The notes below the pieces were generated by a model, which was not told where the DNA came from, searched no databases, and worked only from the letters and a program-made list of their open reading frames with translations. The translations under genes were made by a program, and so were the position numbers. 64,000 bases of DNA, from the NCBI GenBank assembly GCA_963716125.1, contig OY970294.1, positions 2,356,001-2,420,000 on the forward strand. The letters run 5' to 3'. This document shows, in pieces, positions 34,853 through 42,857 of the stretch; position 1 is the stretch's first letter; every line of letters starts with the position of its first letter. This DNA comes from Acidiluteibacter sp963716125 (GTDB lineage Bacteria; Bacteroidota; Bacteroidia; Flavobacteriales_E; Vicingaceae).

Positions 34853-35158
34853 ATGTTAGAAAATTTTTATTTATCACCAATTGATGGTTGGTATGTCATA
34901 ATATTGAGCATACTTATAGGAATGGAAGTCATAAAAAACGTGCCTTCTGTATTGCATACACCTCTAATGTCAGGAGCAAATGCTATAAGTGGAATAATAT
35001 TAATTGGTGGAGCAATTCAATTGCTCTCCACTCCTATTTATGATGTTACTTCAATTATATTTTCTTCATTGGCTGTCCTAATAGGTACGATCAATGTTTC
35101 AGGAGGTTTTTTTGTAACAGACAGGATGTTATCGATGTTTAAAAAGCCAAAAAATTAG
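34853..35158 (+). CDS. pntAB: NAD(P) transhydrogenase, alpha subunit part 2 (membrane)
   Basis: A 101-residue protein with three membrane segments: WYVIILSILIGMEVIKNVP, ANAISGIILIGGAIQLL and IIFSSLAVLIGTINVSGGFFVTDRML. The blocks VLHTPLMSGANAISG and NVSGGFFVTDRML are diagnostic of the PntA C-terminal membrane part, here as a separate subunit. It provides helices of the proton channel together with PntB. Spacing is 5 bases after part 1 and 3 bases before PntB. Confidence 0.94.
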   Translation: MLENFYLSPIDGWYVIILSILIGMEVIKNVPSVLHTPLMSGANAISGIILIGGAIQLLSTPIYDVTSIIFSSLAVLIGTINVSGGFFVTDRMLSMFKKPKN

Positions 35159-35161
35159 AAA

Positions 35162-36553
35162 ATGATAGGAATAATAAATATCGCTTATTTATTAGCTGCA
35201 GTCGGCTTTATTGGTGGGTTAAAGTTAATGGCTACTCCAGCTCAGTCTAAATTAGGAAATCTAATTTCAGCTTTAGCTATGTTTATAGCAGTTGCTGCTA
35301 CAGTTGTCAACGTTATGGTTGAATATCAATATTTTGAAAATTTATATTTATTAATCGCATTGATATTTATAGGTAGCTTTATTGGTAAATACTTATCTCA
35401 AAAATATGAGATGACGAGAATGCCTGAATTAATTTCGCTATTTAATGCCTTTGGAGGCCTTTGTGCCATGATTATTGGTGTAAATGCTGCAATAATTATT
35501 GATTATGGAGCTCAACAATGGGTCACTAAATTAATTTTAATCTCAGGAGTATTTTTAGGTGGAGCTGCGTTTTCAGGAAGTATTATAGCTTTTTATAAGT
35601 TGTCAGGAAGTCTTAAAAAAGTTTTTCAGTTAAGAGTATTATCTATTTTGACATTATTATTAAGCTTTGGGTTAATAGCTTGGCATTTGTTAATGCCTGA
35701 AAGTAGTATTTCCTTTTTGACATTAAGTATACTTCTAGCAGTTATCTCATTGGGATATGGTGTAATTTTCGCACTACCAGTTGGTGGAGCAGATATGCCG
35801 GTTCTAATTTCAGTGTTAAATGCTGTAACAGGTATTGCAACAGCTATCTCTGCAATAATTTTTGGAAGTACTATTATGTTATTGGGTGGAATATTGGTTG
35901 GTTCCACAGGTATATTGCTAACACTGCAAATGTGTAAAGCAATGAATAGATCACTCAAAAAAGTATTATTGGGAAGTGGTAAAAAAATAAAGGGTGGTTC
36001 TGCTGCAGCTTCCAAAGAACAAGACATTACAAGTATAACGCCTTCTGAAACTGCTTCAATATTAGCTTTTTCAGCTAATGTGGCAATTATTCCAGGATTT
36101 GGTATGGCAGTTTCTCAAGCACAAAAAGAATGTTATGAGTTGCAAAAAAGCCTTCAAGGATTAGGAGCTCAAGTAAAGTATATCATTCATCCTGTAGCTG
36201 GTAGAATGCCTGGGCATATGAATGTGCTTTTGGCTGAAGCAAATATCGATTATAATGATATTGTGGAAATGGATGAAGTTAATGACAATATGGGTCATTT
36301 TGATATGGCAATTATTATTGGGGCAAACGATGTAGTAAATCCAGCAGCTGAAACTGATGCAGATAGCATTATATACGGAATGCCAATTATTAAGGCATAC
36401 AATGCCAAACAAGTGGTAGTTATGAAAAGAGGAATGGCAGCGGGATATTCAGGTGCTAGTAATCCACTTTTTGAAAGAAGCAACACCAGATTATTATTTG
36501 GCGATGCAAAATTGAGTTTACAAAAGATTATTGAAGAAGTAAAAAAGATTTAA
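35162..36553 (+). CDS. pntB: NAD(P) transhydrogenase, beta subunit
   Basis: A 463-residue subunit. The N-terminal half has about nine membrane helices (IINIAYLLAAVGFIGGLKLM through LLGGILVGSTGILLTL), forming the rest of the proton channel. The C-terminal half from about residue 290 is the NADP(H)-binding domain III: GFGMAVSQAQKECYEL, HPVAGRMPGHMNVLLAEA and IIIGANDVVNPAAETD, then VVMKRGMAAGYSG. All conserved parts are present. It closes the pnt group; the GreA/Rnk-like gene starts one base later. Confidence 0.95.
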   Translation: MIGIINIAYLLAAVGFIGGLKLMATPAQSKLGNLISALAMFIAVAATVVNVMVEYQYFENLYLLIALIFIGSFIGKYLSQKYEMTRMPELISLFNAFGGLCAMIIGVNAAIIIDYGAQQWVTKLILISGVFLGGAAFSGSIIAFYKLSGSLKKVFQLRVLSILTLLLSFGLIAWHLLMPESSISFLTLSILLAVISLGYGVIFALPVGGADMPVLISVLNAVTGIATAISAIIFGSTIMLLGGILVGSTGILLTLQMCKAMNRSLKKVLLGSGKKIKGGSAAASKEQDITSITPSETASILAFSANVAIIPGFGMAVSQAQKECYELQKSLQGLGAQVKYIIHPVAGRMPGHMNVLLAEANIDYNDIVEMDEVNDNMGHFDMAIIIGANDVVNPAAETDADSIIYGMPIIKAYNAKQVVVMKRGMAAGYSGASNPLFERSNTRLLFGDAKLSLQKIIEEVKKI

Positions 36554-36554
36554 G

Positions 36555-36971
36555 ATGGAAGAATATAAATTAATTGTGAGCGAAAAAGATCACAAAGTAT
36601 TGGTTAATCTTATAAGAGATACCGATACAGTTGACCCAATTACAACTAAAAGTAAAATGAAATTAAAGGAAGAATTAAAATCAGCTATCATTCTTTCTTT
36701 AGATAAAATGCCTGCAGATGTTGTAAGAATTAACAGTATTGTAAACTTAGCTACCTCTTTTGGTAGAAAATCAGGCCTACAATTAGTATTGCCTCATTTG
36801 GCAGATATTCAAAAAGGCAAACTCTCAGTTATGTCGCCAATGGGGACAGCATTAATGGGTTACAAAAAAGGTGCTGAAGTATTGTGGCATTTTCCAAAAG
36901 GTGATGAAACTATTACCATAGAAGATGTAAACAATCAAGAAATTATAAATGAAAATAACATAGTTGTTTAA
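36555..36971 (+). CDS. GreA/GreB C-terminal-like protein (Rnk-type)
   Basis: A 138-residue protein. The C-terminal ~65 residues resemble the FKBP-like domain of GreA/GreB and Rnk: INSIVNLAT, LQLVLPHLADIQKGKLSVMSPMGTALMGYKKGAEVLWHFPKG (split by the conserved SPMGTALMG turn), then ITIEDV. The N-terminal region is too short for the GreA coiled coil, so it should not cleave backtracked RNA; Rnk-like proteins bind RNA polymerase near its secondary channel. It starts one base after pntB and ends at the operon terminator. Confidence 0.85.
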   Translation: MEEYKLIVSEKDHKVLVNLIRDTDTVDPITTKSKMKLKEELKSAIILSLDKMPADVVRINSIVNLATSFGRKSGLQLVLPHLADIQKGKLSVMSPMGTALMGYKKGAEVLWHFPKGDETITIEDVNNQEIINENNIVV

Positions 36972-37018
36972 GTTTTTCTTAAACAAACAAAGATTCTCTA
37001 TTTAAATATGTTTTGGTT

Positions 37019-37054
37019 AGAGGGCTGCCTGTTTCAGGTAGCTCTCTTTTTTTT
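37019..37054 (+). terminator. Intrinsic terminator of the gdh-pnt operon
   Basis: AGAGGGCTGCCTG and CAGGTAGCTCTCT form a 13-bp stem with two G-U pairs and a TTT loop, followed by eight T. It is the strongest terminator in the window and marks the end of the Cys-rich-gdhA-pntA-pntAB-pntB-Rnk-like unit. Confidence 0.9.
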
Positions 37055-37067
37055 ATTATTTATTTTT

Positions 37068-37075
37068 TATCTTTG
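37068..37075 (+). promoter_or_regulatory. Candidate -7 element for the esterase-like lipoprotein gene
   Basis: TATCTTTG matches TAnnTTTG, 21 bases before the ATG at 37097. The upstream T-run of the gdh-pnt terminator occupies the -33 region and offers no clear TTG, so support is partial. Confidence 0.45.
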
Positions 37076-37096
37076 TATAAATTAATGAACTAAATT

Positions 37097-38023
37097 ATGC
37101 TCATCCGATTACTCTTTATTTCATTAATCTTAAGTGTTTTTTCAGCATGCTCTCGCTCAGAAACTAAGGCTGAAGCTACAAATCAAATCAAAAAGCAATA
37201 CAACTATACTGATAGTACAGAAGATTTTATTTTTTATAGAGCCGCCAATGAAAAGGCTGCTTTAGTTATTTTTCCTTGTTTGGGCTGCACAGCAGCTAGT
37301 ACAGTATTAGATTTCCCAATTGTAGATGAAGCTAATGCATCAGGGATTAGTGTTTTAATACTTAATTACAGTCAAACAATATACTTATTGGAAAATGAAA
37401 AGATAGAACTTAATAATTTTTTGAATGAAGTATTTGATTATTATCAGATAGACACGAATAATGTTTACCTTGGTGGATTCTCTGCAGGAGGAAATATTTC
37501 ATTATTAATGACTGATTATCTATTAAGAAACAATAAAAAAAATCATCCTAAAGGTTTATTTATGGTCGACTCTCCAATTGATATTGGAGGTTTATATAAA
37601 AATGCTTTAAAAAATATTGATAGAAATATTTCTGAAATTGCGGTAGCTGAAGCAATGTGGATAAAAAATACACTGGATAGTGCTATAGGTTCTTATTCAG
37701 AAAACTCATTAAAGTATGATTCTATTTCACCCTACACATACTCTAATCATCATATAAAAAATATAGAATCAATAAAAGATATTAAATTGCGGTTTTATAG
37801 CGAACCTGATACCCTTTGGTGGAAAAACAATAGAGGTTCTGATTATAAAGATTTGAATTGTTTTTATATCAGCAATTTAGTCAAAGATTTAAAATCTGCA
37901 GGAGCAAATAAAATAGATTATATTACCACTGAGAATAAAGGCTACAGAAGCGATGGCAGAAGGCATCCACATTCTTGGTCTATTGTAGATAAAAGTGAAT
38001 TAATAAATTGGATAAAAAAATGA
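37097..38023 (+). CDS. Alpha/beta-hydrolase-like lipoprotein
   Basis: A 308-residue protein with a lipoprotein signal (LLFISLILSVFSAC). The fold is alpha/beta-hydrolase-like: an oxyanion-side strand ALVIFPCLG near residue 55, nucleophile elbow GGFSAGGN near 134 with the Ser, an acidic residue in SEPD near 237, and a His in HPHSW near the C-terminus, so a full triad is plausible. It should be an envelope esterase or peptidase; substrate unknown. A close family is not recognised. Its stop overlaps the DUF1697 start (ATGA). Confidence 0.75.
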   Translation: MLIRLLFISLILSVFSACSRSETKAEATNQIKKQYNYTDSTEDFIFYRAANEKAALVIFPCLGCTAASTVLDFPIVDEANASGISVLILNYSQTIYLLENEKIELNNFLNEVFDYYQIDTNNVYLGGFSAGGNISLLMTDYLLRNNKKNHPKGLFMVDSPIDIGGLYKNALKNIDRNISEIAVAEAMWIKNTLDSAIGSYSENSLKYDSISPYTYSNHHIKNIESIKDIKLRFYSEPDTLWWKNNRGSDYKDLNCFYISNLVKDLKSAGANKIDYITTENKGYRSDGRRHPHSWSIVDKSELINWIKK

Positions 38024-38556
38024 AAAGATACATCTGTATTTTAAGAGGAATTAATGTAGGCGGACATCGTAAAATTTTAATGGCTGATTTATTAAAGCTA
38101 TTAGAAACAATAGATTTAAAATATATTCAAACTTATATTCAAAGTGGCAATTTAGTTTTTTTCTCTAGTAAAAAAGCAGATGAATTAGAAGCTGAAATAT
38201 CTGAAACGCTTTTTGCTAAATATGGTTTTGAAGTTGAAGTTGTTATCAGAAAAAGAAGTCAAATTCAAGCAATAGTGGATAAAAATCCATTTTTAAAGAA
38301 AGACACTGACATAAAGAAACTATTTGTTACTTTCTTAAAGGAAAAGCCATCAGAAGCTGATGTGAACAAATTATCTGATTTAAACATTGGGGAAGATGCT
38401 TATTTCATCAATGAAAAAGAAGTGTATTTGAAATATGAAAATAAGCTGAGTGAATCAAAAATCAATAATAATGTAATAGAAAATAAGCTTAATGTAGTAG
38501 CTACCACTAGAAATTGGAAAACTATAAAAGAATTATTAAAATTAGCTGAAAATTAA
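38020..38556 (+). CDS. DUF1697 family protein
   Basis: About 178 residues from the ATG at 38020, which overlaps the upstream stop by 4 bases (an upstream start reading MDKK is possible but unneeded). The N-terminus YICILRGINVGGHRKILMADLLKLL (family start, with the LRGINVGG signature) and TYIQSGNLVFFSS are diagnostic of DUF1697. The C-terminal part has TTRNWKTIKELLKL. It is a small cytoplasmic protein widespread in bacteria, of unknown function. A perfect 13-bp terminator follows. Confidence 0.92.
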   Translation: MKRYICILRGINVGGHRKILMADLLKLLETIDLKYIQTYIQSGNLVFFSSKKADELEAEISETLFAKYGFEVEVVIRKRSQIQAIVDKNPFLKKDTDIKKLFVTFLKEKPSEADVNKLSDLNIGEDAYFINEKEVYLKYENKLSESKINNNVIENKLNVVATTRNWKTIKELLKLAEN

Positions 38557-38626
38557 AATAAGTGATCTAATAATTAACAGAACAAAAATATACGTATAAA
38601 TACTTAAATACACCCTAAGTAATACA

Positions 38627-38662
38627 AAGTCAATTCAATAAACCATTGAATTGACTTTTTTT
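38627..38662 (+). terminator. Intrinsic terminator after DUF1697
   Basis: A perfect 13-bp inverted repeat (AAGTCAATTCAAT / ATTGAATTGACTT) with an AAACC loop and a following run of T. It separates the DUF1697 transcript from the HipB-like gene. Confidence 0.88.
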
Positions 38663-38765
38663 TGTTCTGTAATTATTTAGTTTGGTTAATAAGTGCAATT
38701 AAATTCACTTTTAAACTAACCTTTTTAAATAATAGTCGTATAATTGTCAAAAATAGAGCAATCAA

Positions 38766-39023
38766 ATGCACCAACATCAATTAATAATCATACTAAAGGA
38801 AAGAAGGGATGAGTTGAAAATAACTCAGGGTCAATTGGCTGAGATGGCAAACGTAGGTTTACGTACGCTTAAAGCCATAGAAGGTGGAAATGCAAATCCG
38901 ACTTTAGAAACTATGAACAAATTGTTAGATGTTTTAGGTCTTGAATTAATGATAGACATCAAAAATTTAAAGAATCGAAGTAAATCAATCAATAAACGAA
39001 CAAAAGATAAAGTTTCATTTTAA
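38766..39023 (+). CDS. HipB-like XRE-family DNA-binding protein
   Basis: An 85-residue regulator with one helix-turn-helix: ITQGQLAEMANVGLRTLKAIEGGNANPTLETMNKLLDVLG (split across helices 2-4, with the recognition helix around VGLRTLKAIE). A basic tail (KNRSKSINKRTKDKV) follows. This is the antitoxin/repressor gene of HipA-type loci; it would bind operators near its own promoter. Sixteen bases separate it from the HipA/HipT-like gene, and the promoter region shows TATAATTG (one mismatch to the -7 consensus). Confidence 0.88.
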   Translation: MHQHQLIIILKERRDELKITQGQLAEMANVGLRTLKAIEGGNANPTLETMNKLLDVLGLELMIDIKNLKNRSKSINKRTKDKVSF

Positions 39024-39039
39024 CCAAAATCCCCTTTAT

Positions 39040-40056
39040 ATGAAAGTTATGCAAATAGAGCATTGTCCTGGAACATTAGCAAAAGGTTTTAATACTTACA
39101 GTAGCGGTTGTGTCAACAATTTATTTCATCGTAAGAAAGTAAATCATTTCCTCCCCTTCTCTACTCCCGAATTTGTTAAGGAGGAGTCAGCTGTAAAAAT
39201 AGCTAGCAAAACATTCAATTACCCTTCCTTGCGTTCGTTGTTGGTCAATATGTCTTTGAAGAAAAATAAATTACAGTTTAGCCAAAATAATGAAATGGAT
39301 GAATACCATTTAAAATTGGTAGATCCTAAAATATCAAATAGTGAACAAATGGCTGCCAACGAGCATTTAACCATGCAGTTGGCGAAACAAGTGTTTCAAT
39401 TAGAAACGATTGAAAACGCATTAATTTTTTATAATGATGGCAGACCTGCATACATTAGCAAAAATGTAGCATATGACTTTTCTAACCAAAATAATATTAA
39501 TGTATTAAAGGCACTTCAAGATAATTACGACAATACAGAAGAGGATATTAATCAATACATAAGTTATGAAGAAGTAGCAAATTTCTTAGAAAAGAATGTC
39601 GCTGCTTATACCATTGAAATTGAGAAATTTTATAATTGGATTCTATTTAACTATTTATTTAGCAATGCAGAATCTGATTTGGGTAAGCTTAATTTAATAA
39701 GTACAAAAAGAGGTGACTATATTATAGCGCCACATTTTAACCTATTAAACACTAAAGTTCATGGTAACGAAAAAGAGTTTTCATTAAAAAAAGGTTTGTT
39801 TGCTCACGATTTTGAAACAGATAGTCACAGAATTAATAAGGTTTACGCTTATGATGATTTTTATGAATTTGGTATAAAAATAGGAATTTCAACAAAAAGA
39901 GTTGAAAAAACACTAGATTTTTATAGAAAATTCAATAATTCAGTAAGTGTTTTAGTGAATAGAAGTTTTTTAGATTACTGGATTAAAGATCAATACATCC
40001 AACATTATCAAGATAGATTGAAATTACTGAATTTTTCTAATGCTCAACATATATAA
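39040..40056 (+). CDS. HipA/HipT-like protein with degenerate kinase motifs
   Basis: A 338-residue protein aligning with HipA C-terminal/HipT kinases: HCPGTL....YSSGCVNNLF....HFLPFSTPE at the start, AANEHLTMQLAKQVFQLETIENAL near residues 105-128, and the PAYISKN segment. Compared with active members, the glycine-rich SISGVQPKLS loop is replaced by unrelated residues (~57-72). The catalytic GNxDMHLKNFSL loop reads SNAESDLGKLNL (Asp to Glu211, Asn to Lys), and the metal-binding Asp of PAYDLL is Asn234. The beta3 Lys (92) remains. It is therefore likely a pseudokinase. The separate HipA N-terminal/HipS gene usual in Bacteroidota is absent. Confidence 0.72.
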   Translation: MKVMQIEHCPGTLAKGFNTYSSGCVNNLFHRKKVNHFLPFSTPEFVKEESAVKIASKTFNYPSLRSLLVNMSLKKNKLQFSQNNEMDEYHLKLVDPKISNSEQMAANEHLTMQLAKQVFQLETIENALIFYNDGRPAYISKNVAYDFSNQNNINVLKALQDNYDNTEEDINQYISYEEVANFLEKNVAAYTIEIEKFYNWILFNYLFSNAESDLGKLNLISTKRGDYIIAPHFNLLNTKVHGNEKEFSLKKGLFAHDFETDSHRINKVYAYDDFYEFGIKIGISTKRVEKTLDFYRKFNNSVSVLVNRSFLDYWIKDQYIQHYQDRLKLLNFSNAQHI

Positions 40057-40181
40057 AAATATAGCATTGTTTTTTATGCAACAAAAAGCAATAATTATAT
40101 TAAAAAAAACACTGTTATAACTTAATTTAATTATACTTGTATCACACTACGATTACACTTACTAACTAATTTAACCACAAA

Positions 40182-40823
40182 ATGAGAAAATCGCTCTTAG
40201 GATTTTTAATGCTATTTTGTATATTAGCCTTAAAATCACAAACAATTGAAAAAATAACTTATTTCTCAGATGCCTATTTACAAAATGTAGTTCCTAAAGA
40301 ACAGGCTAAATATCTTCAAAAAGTTAGTCTCACCGATTCTGTCACCACTTTTGAAGTTGAAAATCTTATCAGTAAACGTACCATTTCTAAAGTGAGCGTA
40401 AAACACGACAAACCAACAGGTTTTTGGGAAGTTGTAAATGCAGCAGGTGAAACTGTAGAATATGATTTTGATAAATTAGTTTATGCTGATGAAAATGAAC
40501 AGCATCAATCTTATGGAATGTTGGTGGATCAAAGACCTATATATAAAGATACGATGAGCTTAATGAGTTATGTAAGCTTAAATTTAAATTTTCCTTTTGA
40601 TGATTCTGATGCCGGTAAAACAGGTAAAATAAATGCACGTTTTAAAATAAAAACAGATGGTGAAGCAGAGTTTATGTATTTTTTAGAAGGTGTTCATCCA
40701 TTTTTAGACTACGAAGTTTATCGTTTAATAGAAAAATTGGATAAATGGGAAACAGTTGCCAGTCTTAATGGTCAGGCGGTAGAATATTATGTAACATTAC
40801 CTATCATTTATAAGATTTACTGA
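40182..40823 (+). CDS. Secreted TonB C-terminal-like protein
   Basis: A 213-residue protein. The signal peptide (SLLGFLMLFCILALKSQ) is cleavable. The last ~90 residues resemble the TonB C-terminal domain: SYVSLNLNFPFDDSDAGKTGKINARFKIKTDGEAEF (strand-turn-strand, with the P and the G-x-V/I-x-A/F spacing), then WETVASLNGQAVEYYVTLPII. There is no N-terminal anchor or Pro-rich linker, so it is not a classical TonB; in Bacteroidota such secreted TonB-C-like proteins are common and of uncertain role. It stands alone between the Hip-like gene and DUF4235. Confidence 0.7.
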   Translation: MRKSLLGFLMLFCILALKSQTIEKITYFSDAYLQNVVPKEQAKYLQKVSLTDSVTTFEVENLISKRTISKVSVKHDKPTGFWEVVNAAGETVEYDFDKLVYADENEQHQSYGMLVDQRPIYKDTMSLMSYVSLNLNFPFDDSDAGKTGKINARFKIKTDGEAEFMYFLEGVHPFLDYEVYRLIEKLDKWETVASLNGQAVEYYVTLPIIYKIY

Positions 40824-40824
40824 A

Positions 40825-41076
40825 TTAATCATAAATTTTCTCCAACTGTTGATCTGTAGTTCTCTCCACCATTAATTTAAACACTCCTATCAATGCTCCT
40901 GCTGTTGCAGCATAAGCGATTGCTTGTGGCCAAGTTTGATCATTATTCTTTTCAGGCTCCTCAGGTATTTCCTTGTCCATGGTAGTTCGTATCAATTTTT
41001 CAGCTGCTTTTTTCAATAAAAAAGCTGAAAAAATTGCGGCTCCATTTACTAATAATTGTTTGGTTTCGTTTTTCAT
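40825..41076 (-). CDS. DUF4235 family membrane protein
   Basis: An 83-residue protein with an amphipathic N-terminal helix (GAAIFSAFLLKKAAEKLIR), an acidic linker, and one membrane segment AIAYAATAGALIGVFKLMVER near the C-terminus, matching DUF4235 (A..SGALxGxxxxLxxR). Small envelope protein, unknown function. It is convergent with the TonB-C-like gene, one base apart, and divergent from prfC. Confidence 0.78.
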   Translation of the reverse strand: MKNETKQLLVNGAAIFSAFLLKKAAEKLIRTTMDKEIPEEPEKNNDQTWPQAIAYAATAGALIGVFKLMVERTTDQQLEKIYD

Positions 41077-41231
41077 ATTAACTTGATTTTAATTTATAAG
41101 TGAAAACTTTGAGCCAAAATTATACTTTTAAGTAAAAAGCTAAAATTCAATCAGATATATTTACTAGAAAAATTGTATTTGTAGAGTTAAAAGGACAATA
41201 AAGGAATATAATTACTTATCTCTTAAATTAG

Positions 41232-41239
41232 TAATTTTG
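41232..41239 (+). promoter_or_regulatory. Candidate -7 element for prfC
   Basis: TAATTTTG matches TAnnTTTG, 19 bases before the ATG at 41259. An AAGGA-like ribosome-binding stretch follows at about 41250-41255. No TTG is seen at -33. Confidence 0.45.
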
Positions 41240-41258
41240 CACTTTCAATAAGGATAGC

Positions 41259-42857
41259 ATGAAACTACAAGAAGAAATAGAAAAAAGAAAAACATTTGGC
41301 ATTATCTCTCATCCAGATGCTGGTAAAACCACTTTGACAGAGAAATTATTGCTTTTTGGTGGTGCTATCCAAACTGCAGGCGCAGTAAAGAACAATAAAA
41401 TTACCAAATCGGCAACTTCCGATTTCATGGAAATAGAAAAACAAAGAGGTATTTCTGTTGCTACATCTGTTATGGGGTTTAAATATAAAGGTAAACTAAT
41501 AAACTTATTAGATACTCCGGGACACAAGGATTTTGCAGAAGATACTTATAGAACATTAACCGCTGTTGATAGCGTTATATTAGTTATTGATTGTGTGAAA
41601 GGTGTAGAAACACAAACAGAGCGATTGATGGAAGTTTGCCGAATGCGAAACACTCCTGTTATTGTATACATCAACAAAATGGATTTAGATGGTCAAGATC
41701 CTTTTGATTTGCTGGATGAGTTGGAAGAAAAATTAGATATAAACGTTCGTCCATTAAGTTGGCCGATTAGTATTGGCCCAACTTTTAAAGGAGTTTATAA
41801 CTTAGTAGAGAAAAACATTAATCTATTTAGTGGAAACAAAACTAAGATTGAGAAAGATATCGTAACTATCAGTGATTTAAACGATCCAAAATTGGATGAG
41901 ATTGCAGGAAAATATGCCGATCAATTAAGAGAAGATGTAGAACTAATTGAAGGAGTTTATGAACCTTTTGATAAAAATGAATATTTAGAAGGTAGAATAG
42001 CGCCTGTATTTTTTGGAAGTGCTGTTAACAATTTCGGAATCAAAGAAATGCTAGACACTTTTATAGAAATAGCTCCTAATCCAAAAGCTAGAGAAGCTGA
42101 AGGAAAAGAAGTAATGCCTACCGATAAAAACTTTAGTGGATTTGTATTTAAAATTCATGCCAACTTAGATCCAAATCACAGAGATAGAATTGCCTTTTTA
42201 AGAGTTTGTTCTGGCACTTTTGAAAGAAATAAATTTTTCCATCATGTGAGATTGGATAAAAAAATGCGTTTCAATAATCCTACAAGTTTTATGGCGCAAG
42301 AAAAAACATTGATTGAAAAAGCTTTTCCTGGTGATGTAATTGGATTGTACGATACTGGTAATTTTAAAATAGGTGATACATTAACTGAAGGAGATAATTT
42401 TATGTTTCAAGGAATTCCATCATTTTCTCCTGAGATTTTCAAAGAGGTTGTTAATGCTGATCCGATGAAAACTAAACAATTGGAAAAAGGAATCGCCCAA
42501 TTGACTGATGAAGGAGTTGCTCAATTGTTTACACAAAGAATGGGTAATAAAAAATACATTGGAACAGTTGGTGAATTGCAGTTTGAGGTAATACAATACC
42601 GTTTAAAACATGAATATGGAGCGAGTTGTAATTTTCATGCGATGAATTTTTATAAAGCTTGTTGGATTAGTTGTGATAAAAAAGAGGTATTGGATGAATT
42701 TGTAAGATTAAAATCGAACTACATCGTATATGATAAAGATGAAAACCTTGTTTTTTTAGCTCAAACTAGAGGTGTTTTGCAAATTACTATGGATAATTAT
42801 CCTGATATTCAATTTCACTTTACTTCTGAAATCAATAAAGCGGCTTTATACGCTTAA
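41259..42857 (+). CDS. prfC: Peptide chain release factor 3
   Basis: RF3 is the GTPase that recycles RF1/RF2 after termination. The 532-residue protein is full length. G1 SHPDAGKTT (17-25), G2 with KQRGISV, G3 DTPGH near 87, and G4 NKMD near 143 are intact. Domain-2/3 blocks such as ANLDPNHRDRIAFLRVCSG and GTVGELQFEVIQYRLKHEYG (split by the conserved LQFEV) are typical of RF3 rather than EF-G. Cytoplasmic. It has its own -7 element and overlaps the convergent hydrolase gene by 4 bases. Confidence 0.97.
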   Translation: MKLQEEIEKRKTFGIISHPDAGKTTLTEKLLLFGGAIQTAGAVKNNKITKSATSDFMEIEKQRGISVATSVMGFKYKGKLINLLDTPGHKDFAEDTYRTLTAVDSVILVIDCVKGVETQTERLMEVCRMRNTPVIVYINKMDLDGQDPFDLLDELEEKLDINVRPLSWPISIGPTFKGVYNLVEKNINLFSGNKTKIEKDIVTISDLNDPKLDEIAGKYADQLREDVELIEGVYEPFDKNEYLEGRIAPVFFGSAVNNFGIKEMLDTFIEIAPNPKAREAEGKEVMPTDKNFSGFVFKIHANLDPNHRDRIAFLRVCSGTFERNKFFHHVRLDKKMRFNNPTSFMAQEKTLIEKAFPGDVIGLYDTGNFKIGDTLTEGDNFMFQGIPSFSPEIFKEVVNADPMKTKQLEKGIAQLTDEGVAQLFTQRMGNKKYIGTVGELQFEVIQYRLKHEYGASCNFHAMNFYKACWISCDKKEVLDEFVRLKSNYIVYDKDENLVFLAQTRGVLQITMDNYPDIQFHFTSEINKAALYA

